Shown piece by piece: positions 23,394-32,284 of a stretch of 39,821 nt of DNA (within the stretch, counting starts at the first letter, position 1; each line of letters starts with the position of its first letter). Source of the stretch: an uncultured Eubacteriales bacterium (lineage in GTDB: Bacteria > Bacillota > Clostridia > Oscillospirales > Acutalibacteraceae); contig CAKTFN010000013.1 of the NCBI GenBank assembly GCA_934561055.1, forward strand, positions 1-39,821, in the 5' to 3' direction. The notes below the pieces were generated by a model. The model ran no database searches and had not been told where the DNA came from. It saw only the letters and a list, made by a program, of their open reading frames with translations. A program made the position numbers and the translations under genes.

Positions 23394-24518
23394 ATGAAAA
23401 AGCTTCTTTTTGTAATTCATACCCTCGGCGGCGGGGGAGCCGAAAAGGTTCTTGTGAACCTTGTGAACAATCTGAACCGGGAAAAGTACGAAATAACCGT
23501 TGCCGCGGTTTTTGACGGCGGAGTCAATAAACAGTTTTTGAAAGATGACATTGAATATCTTTGTCTTTATAAAAAGGTTTTCAGAGGAAACCGCCTTCTT
23601 TTCAAAACGCTTTCACCGGAGTCTGTTTATAAAAAGCTTGTCGGCGAAAGAAAGTTTGACGTTGTTGTTTCATACCTTGAAGGAATTACCGCACGCATTG
23701 TTTCCGGCTGTACTGACAAGAACACGAAAAAAGTCTGCTGGATTCACCGTGAACTTGACGATTCTTTTTATGCCGGCTGCTTCAAAAGCAAGGAGGAAGC
23801 CGACCGAATATATGCTTCGTATGACAGAATCGTCTGCGTTGCAAAGGGTCTTGTCGAAAATTTTTGCTCGTATAACGGCCTTTACAAAAAAACGCTTTGC
23901 CTTTATAATGTCAACGAAACGGAACCGATTATCAGAAAAGCAAAAGAAAAAGCCGATGAAGAGTATCTGTCCGACGACGCCGTGAAAATCTGTTTTGTCG
24001 GAAAAATCATTGAAAACAAAGGTGTTCTCCGCCTTCAAAAAGCTCATGAAAGATTGTGTGCGGAAAAAATCGGACATCGTTTTGTTCTCATCGGAACGGG
24101 ACCGCTTCGGGAAAAAATCGAGTCCGAGCTTTCCTCAAAAGGTCTTGAAAAAGATTTTGTTTTTGCAGGATATCAGAACAATCCTTACAGAATCATGGCT
24201 CGCTGCGACATTTTTGCGCTGCCTTCATATTTTGAAGGCTTCAGCACGGCAACAACCGAGGCTCTGATTCTCAAAAAGCCGTGCGTTGTCACAAAATGCT
24301 CCGGAATGACTGAGCTTCTCGGAGAAAAGAATGAATACGGAATCGTTGCAGAAGACGAAGAAGAGTTTTATTCGGCGCTTAAAAGAATGATTACGGACGT
24401 TGACTTCAGAAAAAAATACGAACTCGCCGCAGAAGAGCGTGGAAAAGATTTCGGCATGAAAAAAGCGATTGAAGCGCACGAAAAATTTTTTGACGAACTT
24501 ACGGAGGAAAAAGGATGA
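23394..24518 (+). CDS. GT4-type glycosyltransferase
   Basis: A 374-residue GT-B enzyme. The ATG at 23394 is preceded by a strong AAAGGAGG; an earlier in-frame start lies inside the epsG-like gene. Motifs are LLFVIHTLGGGGAEKVLVNL at the N-terminus, VCWIHRELDD, VKICFVGKIIENKGVLRLQKA, LIGTGPLREKIE and LPSYFEGFSTATTEALILKK (EGFSTATTE, E-x7-E). It belongs to the repeat-unit assembly set; sugar and linkage are unknown. ATGA overlap with the deacetylase gene suggests it acts on, or supplies, the residue that is then deacetylated. Confidence 0.86.
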   Translation: MKKLLFVIHTLGGGGAEKVLVNLVNNLNREKYEITVAAVFDGGVNKQFLKDDIEYLCLYKKVFRGNRLLFKTLSPESVYKKLVGERKFDVVVSYLEGITARIVSGCTDKNTKKVCWIHRELDDSFYAGCFKSKEEADRIYASYDRIVCVAKGLVENFCSYNGLYKKTLCLYNVNETEPIIRKAKEKADEEYLSDDAVKICFVGKIIENKGVLRLQKAHERLCAEKIGHRFVLIGTGPLREKIESELSSKGLEKDFVFAGYQNNPYRIMARCDIFALPSYFEGFSTATTEALILKKPCVVTKCSGMTELLGEKNEYGIVAEDEEEFYSALKRMITDVDFRKKYELAAEERGKDFGMKKAIEAHEKFFDELTEEKG

Positions 24519-25135
24519 CCGAAAAAATCAAAGCGGCTCTTGCAAAATTTTATCATTCGACTTTCGGTTCGGTGTTTTGCTTTTTTCATCATCTTTTTAA
24601 TGACGGAAAGCATATTTCGCAAAGGACGGTTCTGTTCGTTGCTCATCCGGATGATGAAGTGCTTTTCTTTCATACCGTTCTAAAAAGCGAAAAGCCGTTC
24701 GTTGCGCTTATGACTTCGGGAACTTCGATTCGCAGAATGAAGGAATTCAAAAAATCTATGAAATATTACGGTCTTGATTACACATATTTTCCGCTTTCGA
24801 CAAGAGACAAGAGGGAAGAGCTGCTTTTGAAAAAAATAAACCTCGTTTTGTCACGAGGAAGTTTTGAAAAAGCGTACACTCACGGAGAAACCGGAGAGTA
24901 CGGCCATGAAATGCACATTCGGGTGAACAGGGCGGTTTTCGAGGCTTTTGGCGGAGAAATATACACAACGGTTTCGGAAAGCGAAAACGCTTCTTCTTCG
25001 GAATTATCCGCCGAAATTATTGCCGAAAAAGAGGATGTTTTCAAAAAGATTTATCCGAGCCAGCTTTTTGTTCTTGATATGTGGCAAAATTGGGTAAGAC
25101 ACGAAAAACACATAAAACATGAGGTGAGAAAATGA
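24515..25135 (+). CDS. PIG-L/LmbE-family deacetylase
   Basis: A 206-residue zinc-dependent deacetylase. TVLFVAHPDDEVLFF (AHPDDE, metal and catalytic Asp, about residues 38-52) and the second metal motif YGHEMHIRVNRAVFEAF (GHxxH) are both intact. Family members remove N-acetyl groups from GlcNAc in lipid- or carrier-linked sugars. In this setting it probably generates a free amine on a HexNAc residue of the polymer, giving it zwitterionic character. Coupled by four-base overlaps to glycosyltransferase genes on both sides. Substrate is inferred from context only. Confidence 0.87.
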   Translation: MTEKIKAALAKFYHSTFGSVFCFFHHLFNDGKHISQRTVLFVAHPDDEVLFFHTVLKSEKPFVALMTSGTSIRRMKEFKKSMKYYGLDYTYFPLSTRDKREELLLKKINLVLSRGSFEKAYTHGETGEYGHEMHIRVNRAVFEAFGGEIYTTVSESENASSSELSAEIIAEKEDVFKKIYPSQLFVLDMWQNWVRHEKHIKHEVRK

Positions 25136-26187
25136 ACATCGCTCTGCTTGCAAGCTATGCGGCTCCGTACCCCGGAAATTTCATTCCTTCGATTCTTCTT
25201 CTTGAAAAAAAGGTCAAACAAAACGGCGGAGAAATTGTTTTTGTTTTTCCGAATGAAGTGAAAGAACGTGAGTGGATAAAACGCTTTGAAGGAAAAAAGG
25301 TTTTCTTTCTTCCGTACGCTCCGTACAGTTTCAAAACGATAAAAACGCTCAAAAAGATTTTCAGAGATGAAAAAATCGATCTGATATATTCTCACTTCTG
25401 CGGTTGGGATATTTCATCGAGGCTTGCCGCACCGTTCATAAGGAACATCTGGCACTGCCGGATGAATGTCCGAAACGACACATTTTCAAGAAAAATCAAG
25501 TATTTCATAAAATACAGAATCATCGGGCTTTTTAAAACGTATTCAATCGGGGTTTCCCCGGCGGTCGGAGAAAAGCTTTCAAAAGTTGCCGGAAAGAAAA
25601 AATCCTGCACAATTTCCAACGGGGTTGATTTTTCACGTCTTCATATCAGAACCGATTATCCGGCCGAAAAAAAGAAGGTTCTCATCCTCGGCTGGGAACC
25701 GACGGTCAAAGGCTTTGACACTGCCTGCGATGCGTTTGAAAAAGGAGAAAACGGTCTTGAACTCACCGTTTCATGTCAGGACGCAACGAAGGAATTCATC
25801 AAAAACCGTTTCGGCGAAAAAACTCCGCAGTGGCTTTCAACCGTCGAACCGACATCGGACGTTGCTTCGCTTTATGACAATACGGATATTTTTGTGTCAG
25901 CAAGCATTACCGAGGGCTTTTCGATTGCACTTGCGGAAGCGCTGTATTCCGGCCTTCCCTGCGTGATTTCGGACATTGAGGGAACGAGCTGGGCGAGGGA
26001 GATGAAAAACGTTTTTGTTTTCAAAACCGGTGACCCGCAAAGCCTTAACGAAACCCTTCAAAAGTGTAAAGAAGCGGAAATTACTTTTGAAGACGCCGAA
26101 TATAACAGAAAAATCCTCCTTGAAAAGTATTCGCTCGACTCATGGAGCGAAAAGGTTATGAACGTTTTGAAAAAGGAAAAAGTTTAA
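25132..26187 (+). CDS. GT4-type glycosyltransferase
   Basis: A 351-residue GT-B protein. The N-terminal domain (MNIALLASYAAPYPGNFIPS) and ISNGVDFSRLHIRTDYP are followed by VLILGWEPTVKGFDTACDAF and the donor-site segment VSASITEGFSIALAEALYSG (EGFSIALAE). The LGWEPTVKG variant replaces the usual GR/K-xxxKG loop. It starts in an ATGA overlap with the deacetylase gene and ends 27 bases before the flippase gene, the end of the tightly coupled run that starts at 23394. Sugar donor unknown. Confidence 0.83.
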   Translation: MNIALLASYAAPYPGNFIPSILLLEKKVKQNGGEIVFVFPNEVKEREWIKRFEGKKVFFLPYAPYSFKTIKTLKKIFRDEKIDLIYSHFCGWDISSRLAAPFIRNIWHCRMNVRNDTFSRKIKYFIKYRIIGLFKTYSIGVSPAVGEKLSKVAGKKKSCTISNGVDFSRLHIRTDYPAEKKKVLILGWEPTVKGFDTACDAFEKGENGLELTVSCQDATKEFIKNRFGEKTPQWLSTVEPTSDVASLYDNTDIFVSASITEGFSIALAEALYSGLPCVISDIEGTSWAREMKNVFVFKTGDPQSLNETLQKCKEAEITFEDAEYNRKILLEKYSLDSWSEKVMNVLKKEKV

Positions 26188-26214
26188 AGTGTAATAAGGA
26201 GTTCGTTGTTTAGA

Positions 26215-27768
26215 ATGTCAAGAACAAAAAAAATGGCAATAAACAGTGTTGTCGGATTGATATGTACTATACTGAACAATCTGTTGAGCTTTGTTTTGCA
26301 GGCGGTTTTTATCCGTCTTCTCGGAATTGAATATTCGGGAATAAATGACCTTTTTACAAGTGTTTTGAGTATTCTTAATCTTGCCGAAGTCGGTTTCGGA
26401 AACGCAATAACTTTTCGCCTTTATAAAAGTATTGCCGATAAGGATGACAGAAAAACACGTTTGTATTTGGCTTCATACAGAAAGATTTGTTACGGACTTG
26501 CTGTTTTTATTTTTATTGCCGGAATGTGCTGCGTTCCGTTTTTGGATAATCTTGTCACAAGCGAAAAAACTTTTTCCGAACCTCTGTGGTCGCTGTTCGT
26601 TATAGTTATTGCAACAAGTTCTGCGAGTCATATTTTTGATTACAGGAAAAGTCTGATAGACGCAAAACAAGACAAATATATTAACATTATCATCAGCAAC
26701 AGCTGTCTTTTTGCCTGCCATGGCTTGCAAATATTGGGCTTGATAGTATATAAAAACATATATCTTTATTTATCAATTAAACTTTTAACAACTTTTGTAA
26801 GCGGATTACTTTCCGGAATTGTTTCAAAGAAAAAATACGGAATTGATTGGAAGTCTGAGGATAAGCTTTCAAAAGAAGAAACGAAATCTTTTTCAAAAGA
26901 CGTCGGAAGTTTGGCTTTTTATAAGTTCTGCCGCACTTTGGATGCTCAGATTGATACGTTTCTTATCAGTAAATTTGTTGATATTGCAACGACGGGAGTT
27001 TACGGAAGAATCAATATGATTCTTCAGGCAATAAATGACATACTCGGAAATTTTAACGACGGAATGACCGCCGGTATCGGTGACTTGTATGCAAGCGAAT
27101 CAAACAAAAAGCACATTGAAAAGATTTTTTATCAAAGTATGCATTTTACGTTTTTTTTATACGGTGTTTGTATTGCCGTGCTGACACCGTTTATTTCGCC
27201 GTTTATGAAATGGTGGATTCATTACACGCTTGACAATAAGTGCATATATGTTATGATAGTGAATTTCTTTATGTACGGAATGAATATGAATGTTGCAACG
27301 TTCAGAAATTCGATGGGACTTTTTGTTAAAGGATGGAAACGACCGGCATTTACGGCTTTGGCAAACTTGGTTTTTTCTATTGTTCTTACCAAGAAGCTCG
27401 GCCTTATCGGAACGTTGCTCGGAACATTGATTGCAAGAGTAATCACTCAAATTTGGTATGATCCGTATCTTATTTGCAAGTATGGACTTAACACGAAACC
27501 GTATAAATATTATTTCAGATATGTTATTTATGCCGGATTGATTTTTATCGCTTCGATCGGAATGATTCAATTGAGCAATGTTTTGCCGGCAATGGACAGC
27601 TTTATCTCTCTTCTTTGGCACGGAGTTTTGTTTGCGTTTTGTGCTGTTGCGTTTTTCTTTGCGGTCGGATTCGTTTTTCCGGAGCAAAAGGATGTTCTCA
27701 ATAAAATTTTCGGTCTTTTTAAACCTGTTTTCAATAAAATCATGAGAAAGGAAAAAAGCAATGGATAA
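26215..27768 (+). CDS. Wzx-type repeat-unit flippase
   Basis: About 517 residues from the ATG at 26215. AAGGAG sits 13 bases upstream, so a TTG at 26206 is an alternative. Twelve or more hydrophobic segments run through the protein. The opening MAINSVVGLICTILNNLLSF, RLLGIEYSGINDLFTSVLSIL and AEVGFGNAITFRLYKSIADKD are typical of Wzx/MATE-like oligosaccharide flippases of Firmicutes capsule loci. It moves the undecaprenyl-linked repeat unit across the membrane for EpsG-type polymerisation. AT-rich codon use sets it, LicD and the cytidylyltransferase apart from the preceding genes. It overlaps the LicD gene by 8 bases. Confidence 0.9.
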   Translation: MSRTKKMAINSVVGLICTILNNLLSFVLQAVFIRLLGIEYSGINDLFTSVLSILNLAEVGFGNAITFRLYKSIADKDDRKTRLYLASYRKICYGLAVFIFIAGMCCVPFLDNLVTSEKTFSEPLWSLFVIVIATSSASHIFDYRKSLIDAKQDKYINIIISNSCLFACHGLQILGLIVYKNIYLYLSIKLLTTFVSGLLSGIVSKKKYGIDWKSEDKLSKEETKSFSKDVGSLAFYKFCRTLDAQIDTFLISKFVDIATTGVYGRINMILQAINDILGNFNDGMTAGIGDLYASESNKKHIEKIFYQSMHFTFFLYGVCIAVLTPFISPFMKWWIHYTLDNKCIYVMIVNFFMYGMNMNVATFRNSMGLFVKGWKRPAFTALANLVFSIVLTKKLGLIGTLLGTLIARVITQIWYDPYLICKYGLNTKPYKYYFRYVIYAGLIFIASIGMIQLSNVLPAMDSFISLLWHGVLFAFCAVAFFFAVGFVFPEQKDVLNKIFGLFKPVFNKIMRKEKSNG

Positions 27769-28603
27769 TGAAAAACTTATGGATAAGGAAAAGGCGAGAA
27801 TATTGCTTATTTATTTACTGAAGCAATTGAACGGTGTTTGTGAAGAAGCGAAAATTCCTTGTTATGCAAGTGGCGGAACGTGTCTCGGTGCGGTGAGACA
27901 CGGCGGTTTTATCCCTTGGGATGATGATATTGATTATATGATTCCGAGAAAATATTATGATTTGTTCGTTGAAACTTGCAAAAAGATGCTTAAAAAACCC
28001 GTAACAATCAGAACGAGAGAAAATGATGAGTTTTTTGTTCAGGAATATATAAAACTTTGTTTTGAAGATGATGAATTCGGTTTCAGTGATATTTCAATCG
28101 ACGTTTTTTTTCTTGACGAAACCAACCCGAAAAGGAAAGCGTTCAGAGCCTTGCAAAACCGTTTTTTGAAATCGCTGTATTTTATAAAGTTATACAAAGT
28201 TTCAAAGCTTGGAAAAGGTATGGATTATACTCCGGGAAATCCACTGAAAAAGCTGTATTTATCGGTGATGTCGAATATGTCAATTGAAACAATTGATAAA
28301 CTGCATAAGTTCTTGATGACAGCCGAAAAGTCAAAAGGCGAGTATTATGTAAATTGGGGTTCGTGTTATTCATATAAAAAAGCTACTTACAGGAAATCAG
28401 ATCTCGGAACACCGAAAAAAATGAAGTTTGAAAATACATATATTTATATTGCGGAAAATCCGGAACAGATATTGACTCAGCTTTACGGCTCAAATTATAT
28501 GACTCCTCCTCCGGAAGATAAGAGGACGGATCACGCAGTCAGAGAACTCAACTGTTCTTCTGTGAATTTTGAAAGTATAAAAAAAGAAGTTGGAGATTTT
28601 TAA
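27761..28603 (+). CDS. LicD-family phospho-alcohol transferase
   Basis: A 280-residue protein with the full LicD signature YASGGTCLGAVRHGGFIP then WDDDIDYMIPR (about residues 38-66; metal-binding DDDID). LicD/FKRP-type enzymes transfer phosphocholine or a similar phospho-alcohol from a CDP-linked donor to a sugar hydroxyl. The next gene, with no gap, encodes a TagD-like cytidylyltransferase that would make the CDP donor. The pair therefore predicts phospho-alcohol side groups, phosphoglycerol being the simplest reading. No choline kinase or choline transporter is visible. It starts within the flippase gene's last codons. Confidence 0.87.
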   Translation: MDNEKLMDKEKARILLIYLLKQLNGVCEEAKIPCYASGGTCLGAVRHGGFIPWDDDIDYMIPRKYYDLFVETCKKMLKKPVTIRTRENDEFFVQEYIKLCFEDDEFGFSDISIDVFFLDETNPKRKAFRALQNRFLKSLYFIKLYKVSKLGKGMDYTPGNPLKKLYLSVMSNMSIETIDKLHKFLMTAEKSKGEYYVNWGSCYSYKKATYRKSDLGTPKKMKFENTYIYIAENPEQILTQLYGSNYMTPPPEDKRTDHAVRELNCSSVNFESIKKEVGDF

Positions 28604-29014
28604 ATGATTGTCGGATATACACAGGGAACCTACGATATGTTTCACATCGGACATTTGAATTTAATCAAGCACGCAAAAGAACAATGTGACTATCTGATTG
28701 TCGGTGTTAATGCAGATGAACTTGTTCTGTCATATAAAAATAAAAGGGCTATTGTTCCGTTTTCGGAGCGTATCGAAATAATTTCATCACTTAAATATGT
28801 TGACAAGGTTATTCCTTGTCATACGCTTGATAAAAAGGAAGCTTATAAAGAAAACCGTTTTGACAGACTTTTTATCGGCTCGGATTGGAAAGGTAATCCT
28901 CGTTGGGAAGAGACGGAAAAAGAGATGGCGAAACTTGGAGTTGAACTGATTTATTTACCGTATACAAAAAACACCAGTTCAACAATGCTCAGAGAAAAGC
29001 TTTCTGATTATTAA
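28604..29014 (+). CDS. TagD-like cytidylyltransferase (glycerol-3-phosphate type)
   Basis: A 136-residue nucleotidyltransferase of normal TagD length. GYTQGTYDMFHIGHLNLIK carries the HxGH catalytic motif, and IGSDWKGNPRWEETEKEM is close to TagD/GCT proteins. The C-terminal nucleotide-binding motif appears as TKNTSSTMLRE, in place of the usual RTxGISTT. It would transfer CMP from CTP to an alcohol phosphate such as glycerol-3-phosphate. The altered last motif means another alcohol phosphate is possible. The ATG directly follows the LicD stop. It is the last of the AT-rich genes. Confidence 0.85.
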   Translation: MIVGYTQGTYDMFHIGHLNLIKHAKEQCDYLIVGVNADELVLSYKNKRAIVPFSERIEIISSLKYVDKVIPCHTLDKKEAYKENRFDRLFIGSDWKGNPRWEETEKEMAKLGVELIYLPYTKNTSSTMLREKLSDY

Positions 29015-29088
29015 TATTAACTATAATTACGGTAACGACTTCCTGAAAAAGATTTTTTCAAAGCTGAAAACGAAAGAAGGCTGACGAT

Positions 29089-29712
29089 ATGGTTTGGCGG
29101 GATTGCCTTTTTCTTCTTGCTCTTTTTTTGTGTGTTGCGCTTTTTTCTGCTGTATATTACTTTTTGAAATCAAAGAGAAGGGAAAAGCTTCTTCGTGTTT
29201 TCGGTGCGGTTTTGGCCGTGATTTCATGTGCGGCATTTTTATTTCTTGCCGTCTTTTCAAGAAAACCGCATGACGTCGGAACCGAACTCGTCCCTTTTTG
29301 GTCATACGTCGCAAGCGTGAAGTATTATTATGCGCTCGACGTGTTCATGCAGATTCTTGAAAACATCGGAATTTTCGTTCCGATAGGCTTTCTTCTTCCG
29401 TTCCTTTTCGGAAAGAAAAGCGGCGCAAAAACAGTGATTTTGACTGCATTTTTTTTGAGCCTTTTTGCTGAAATTTGCCAGCTTGTTTTTTCGCTCGGAG
29501 TTTGCGAAACGGACGACCTTTTCAACAACACTCTCGGCGCCGTTGTCGGTTACGGCTTTTACAGCTCAATGGCTTCGTGCGAATTCAAAGAAAAAAGACT
29601 TTGCGTGACTGACGAAAAACGCTTTTTAAAAGGCTTTCTTCCCTTTTTGAGCGTTTATGAAATTATGGTTTTGATGCTTGCCTTGCGTGAGGCGGTTGCA
29701 TGTTTGAATTAA
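29089..29712 (+). CDS. VanZ-family membrane protein (second copy)
   Basis: A 207-residue protein with about five membrane segments. LENIGIFVPIGFLLPFLFG, FAEICQLVFSLG and ETDDLFNNTLGAVVGY match the VanZ-like family, although the usual Arg before the DxDD block is replaced by Cys (GVCETDD). The start follows GAAGG. It sits at the far side of the polysaccharide genes, as the first VanZ copy does at the near side. The sequences differ enough that a recent duplication is unlikely. A role in lipid-linked or surface glycan handling is a guess from context. Confidence 0.8.
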   Translation: MVWRDCLFLLALFLCVALFSAVYYFLKSKRREKLLRVFGAVLAVISCAAFLFLAVFSRKPHDVGTELVPFWSYVASVKYYYALDVFMQILENIGIFVPIGFLLPFLFGKKSGAKTVILTAFFLSLFAEICQLVFSLGVCETDDLFNNTLGAVVGYGFYSSMASCEFKEKRLCVTDEKRFLKGFLPFLSVYEIMVLMLALREAVACLN

Positions 29713-29722
29713 GGAGAACTCA

Positions 29723-31417
29723 ATGAAAAAGATTTTCAAAAAGTTTGAAAAATCCTCGGTTTCCGAGTTTTCCGCGGAGCTTCGGTGGATTTGGAAATAC
29801 ATTAAAAAATATAAGCGCAGAGTTGTTCTTTACGTTGTAATCGGCTTTTTTTCAAGCACTCTCACGATTGCCGGATCTGAGCTTTCAAGGCGGCTGATTA
29901 ACGCCGTGACCGGTCACGACGATTCTTCGATTCTTCTTCTTGCGGCTTTGTTCGTTTCGTTCGGACTGACGAATATCGTCTTTTCTGCGGTGATGAGCCG
30001 AATTTCCGTCTCGTCAAACACAATGGTTACCCAAGACATAAGGGAGGATATCTATTCGGCTGTTCTTTTTTCAAAGTGGAAAAATCTTTACGGCTTCAGA
30101 AGCGGCGATATTCTCAACCGAATCAACAACGACGTTTCAACCGTTTCCTCGGCGGTACTTACATGGATTCCGACGTTTATCACAAAGTTTTTTCAGTTCT
30201 GCTGTGCGTTTTTTCTGCTTCTGCGCCATGACAAAACAATGGCGTTCATTGCTCTTGTCGGCTCTCCGGTCACGATTGTCGTTTCGGGCTTTTTCCTCGG
30301 AAAAATGAGAGAAAACTCAAAAACCGTCCGAAAAAAAACGAGCGACCTTGTTTCGTTTCTCGGCGAAAGTCTCGGAGAACTTCAAAACATCAAGGTCTTT
30401 GACCTTGTTTCCGATTTTTCCCTGCGCTTCAAAAGCGTTCAATCGCTTTTGAGCGAAGCGCTGATTTCTCAAAACCGTTTTTCCGTTTTCGGTTCGGCAG
30501 TGATTTCGCTGATGGGACTGCTTGTTTCCTATTCATGCTTCGGCTGGAGCGTTTACCGGCTTTGGTCGGGAAAGATTGATTTCGGAACGATGACAATGTT
30601 CATTCAACTTTCTTCGATGCTTTCCGCCGCATTCGGTTCGCTTGTTTCTCTCGTTCCGGGCGCGGTTTCCTCAACCGTTTGCGCAAGAAGACTCATTGAG
30701 CTTTCTCAGCTTGAAACGGAGGAGACGGAAAACTCCGACTTTGAAAAAAAGTTCATCGAAGAAAACGCCGAAGACGGTCTTTGCGTTGAACTTGAAAACG
30801 TAAACTTCGGTTACGGCGAAAAAAATACGGTTCTCAAAAACTTTGAAATGACCGCTTCCCCCGGAGAAATTGTTGCCTTGATTGGTGCTTCCGGTGCGGG
30901 AAAAACAACCGTAATAAAACTCCTTCTTGCCCTTGAGGAAGGAGCCGGAGACCTCTTTCTCAAAAACAAAAGGGGAGAGAAAATTGAAATTTCGCCGAAG
31001 ACAAGGGCTGCGTTTTCTTTCGTTCCGCAGGGACATTCGCTTTTTGCCGGAACGATTGCGGAAAATCTCAGAATGATTAAGCCGTCCGCAACGGATGAAG
31101 AAATCGAAAATGCACTCAAAATTGCGTGCGCTTTTGACTTCGTGAGCCGGATGCCGGAGGGAATCAACTCGTCTCTCGGCGAAGACACGGCCGGCCTTTC
31201 AGAAGGTCAGGCTCAGCGAATTGCGATTGCAAGAGCCGTTTTGAAAGAAAGCCCCGTTCTTCTTCTTGACGAGGCAACGTCGGCGCTCGACAAAGAGACG
31301 GAAAGAAAACTCATTGAAAACCTTCTTTCCCTCAAAAAGAAACGAACGGTAATCATCACAACACACAGGGAAAGCCTTCTTTCCTGTTGCGACAGAATCT
31401 ATGACGTTGCCGATTGA
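29723..31417 (+). CDS. ABC exporter with fused membrane and ATPase domains
   Basis: A 564-residue half-transporter. The type-1 exporter membrane domain (about residues 25-325) has six helices. The ATPase has Walker A GASGAGKTTVIKLL (about 392), Q-loop FVPQGHSLFAGTIAENLRM, signature LSEGQAQRIAIARAVL, and Walker B VLLLDEATSALD with the following H-loop TTHRES. It should work as a homodimer. Exporters of this class move lipids, peptides or drugs, and the cargo is not evident. Its ATG follows AAGGAG 10 bases after the VanZ stop, so it probably belongs to the same transcript. The next gene has its own promoter. Confidence 0.9.
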   Translation: MKKIFKKFEKSSVSEFSAELRWIWKYIKKYKRRVVLYVVIGFFSSTLTIAGSELSRRLINAVTGHDDSSILLLAALFVSFGLTNIVFSAVMSRISVSSNTMVTQDIREDIYSAVLFSKWKNLYGFRSGDILNRINNDVSTVSSAVLTWIPTFITKFFQFCCAFFLLLRHDKTMAFIALVGSPVTIVVSGFFLGKMRENSKTVRKKTSDLVSFLGESLGELQNIKVFDLVSDFSLRFKSVQSLLSEALISQNRFSVFGSAVISLMGLLVSYSCFGWSVYRLWSGKIDFGTMTMFIQLSSMLSAAFGSLVSLVPGAVSSTVCARRLIELSQLETEETENSDFEKKFIEENAEDGLCVELENVNFGYGEKNTVLKNFEMTASPGEIVALIGASGAGKTTVIKLLLALEEGAGDLFLKNKRGEKIEISPKTRAAFSFVPQGHSLFAGTIAENLRMIKPSATDEEIENALKIACAFDFVSRMPEGINSSLGEDTAGLSEGQAQRIAIARAVLKESPVLLLDEATSALDKETERKLIENLLSLKKKRTVIITTHRESLLSCCDRIYDVAD

Positions 31418-31479
31418 AGATTAGGTTGAAGCGTACAAAATTTTTGAAAAAAGAGACGTAATACGCAAAAAACTGTCAA

Positions 31480-31508
31480 TTGACGAAAAACCGCGTTTTT
31501 GTTACAAT
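31480..31508 (+). promoter_or_regulatory. Promoter for the phosphatase/BY-kinase module
   Basis: TTGACG (31480-31485), 17 bases, and TACAAT (31503-31508), about 30 bases before the CpsB-type gene. The tyrosine phosphorylation control genes can thus be expressed apart from the assembly operon. Confidence 0.75.
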
Positions 31509-31537
31509 AATAGAGTATTTTTTTATGGAGGTGCAAA

Positions 31538-32272
31538 ATGGTCGATATTCATTCTCATATTGCACCGGCGCTTGATGACGGAGCGGATTCGCTTGACGAA
31601 TCGCTTTCAATACTTGAGGCCGCTTACGAAAGCGGAACGACCCATATTGTAATCACTCCGCATTATCTCAATAAATCGCAATGCCGTTTTGACGTTCGAA
31701 AAAGCGACATTGAAAAAGCTTTTTCCGTTCTTTGCGAAGCAAAGGAAAAAGCAAAACTTCCGATTGAAATTTTTCTCGGAGCCGAGCATTTCGGCGTTAC
31801 GGACATTTCACGCTACGCAGAAGAAGGAAAGCTCGTTCCGATTAACGGTTCACGGTATATTCTTGTTGAATTTGATTTTGCCGACGATATTCACAGGGTA
31901 GGTTTTGTTACGGGAGCACTTCAGTCGCACGGTTTTGTCCCGATAATCGCTCACCCGGAAAGATACTTCTTCCTTCAGAACGAACCTTCCGGCGCTTTCT
32001 CACTTCTTGAAAAAGGCTGCCTTTTTCAGGTGAACAAGGGAAGTCCTCTCGGAAGGTACGGTCCCGGGCCGCAGGCGCTTTCAAAGTGGTTTCTTGACAA
32101 TCACCTTGCTCATTTCGTTGCGAGCGACTGTCATTCTCCGTACCAGAGAACGCCACGGATGAATCAGGCTCATGAAATGTTGACTTATCGCCTCGGACAG
32201 GCATATGTCGAGAGAATTTTTAACGAGAATCCGATGAAGGTTCTCAACGATCAACCGATAACTTACGGATAA
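31538..32272 (+). CDS. CpsB/YwqE-type PHP tyrosine-protein phosphatase
   Basis: A 244-residue PHP-domain phosphatase of standard length. MVDIHSHIAPALDDGADSLD is the signature opening, with metal-binding His residues and DDG. TPHYLNKS, LGAEHF, IIAHPERYFFLQ and VASDCHSPYQRTPRM supply the other metal ligands. CpsB-type enzymes use manganese to remove phosphate from the tyrosine tail of the cognate BY-kinase. Two BY-kinases with tyrosine-rich tails follow in the same operon. A GGAGG site precedes the ATG. Confidence 0.92.
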   Translation: MVDIHSHIAPALDDGADSLDESLSILEAAYESGTTHIVITPHYLNKSQCRFDVRKSDIEKAFSVLCEAKEKAKLPIEIFLGAEHFGVTDISRYAEEGKLVPINGSRYILVEFDFADDIHRVGFVTGALQSHGFVPIIAHPERYFFLQNEPSGAFSLLEKGCLFQVNKGSPLGRYGPGPQALSKWFLDNHLAHFVASDCHSPYQRTPRMNQAHEMLTYRLGQAYVERIFNENPMKVLNDQPITYG

Positions 32273-32284
32273 GGAGGAATGAAA

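Noticed and set aside
27157..27687. Antisense frame of 176 codons in the flippase gene
   Set aside because: Shadow of a clear 12-helix flippase; no start signals.
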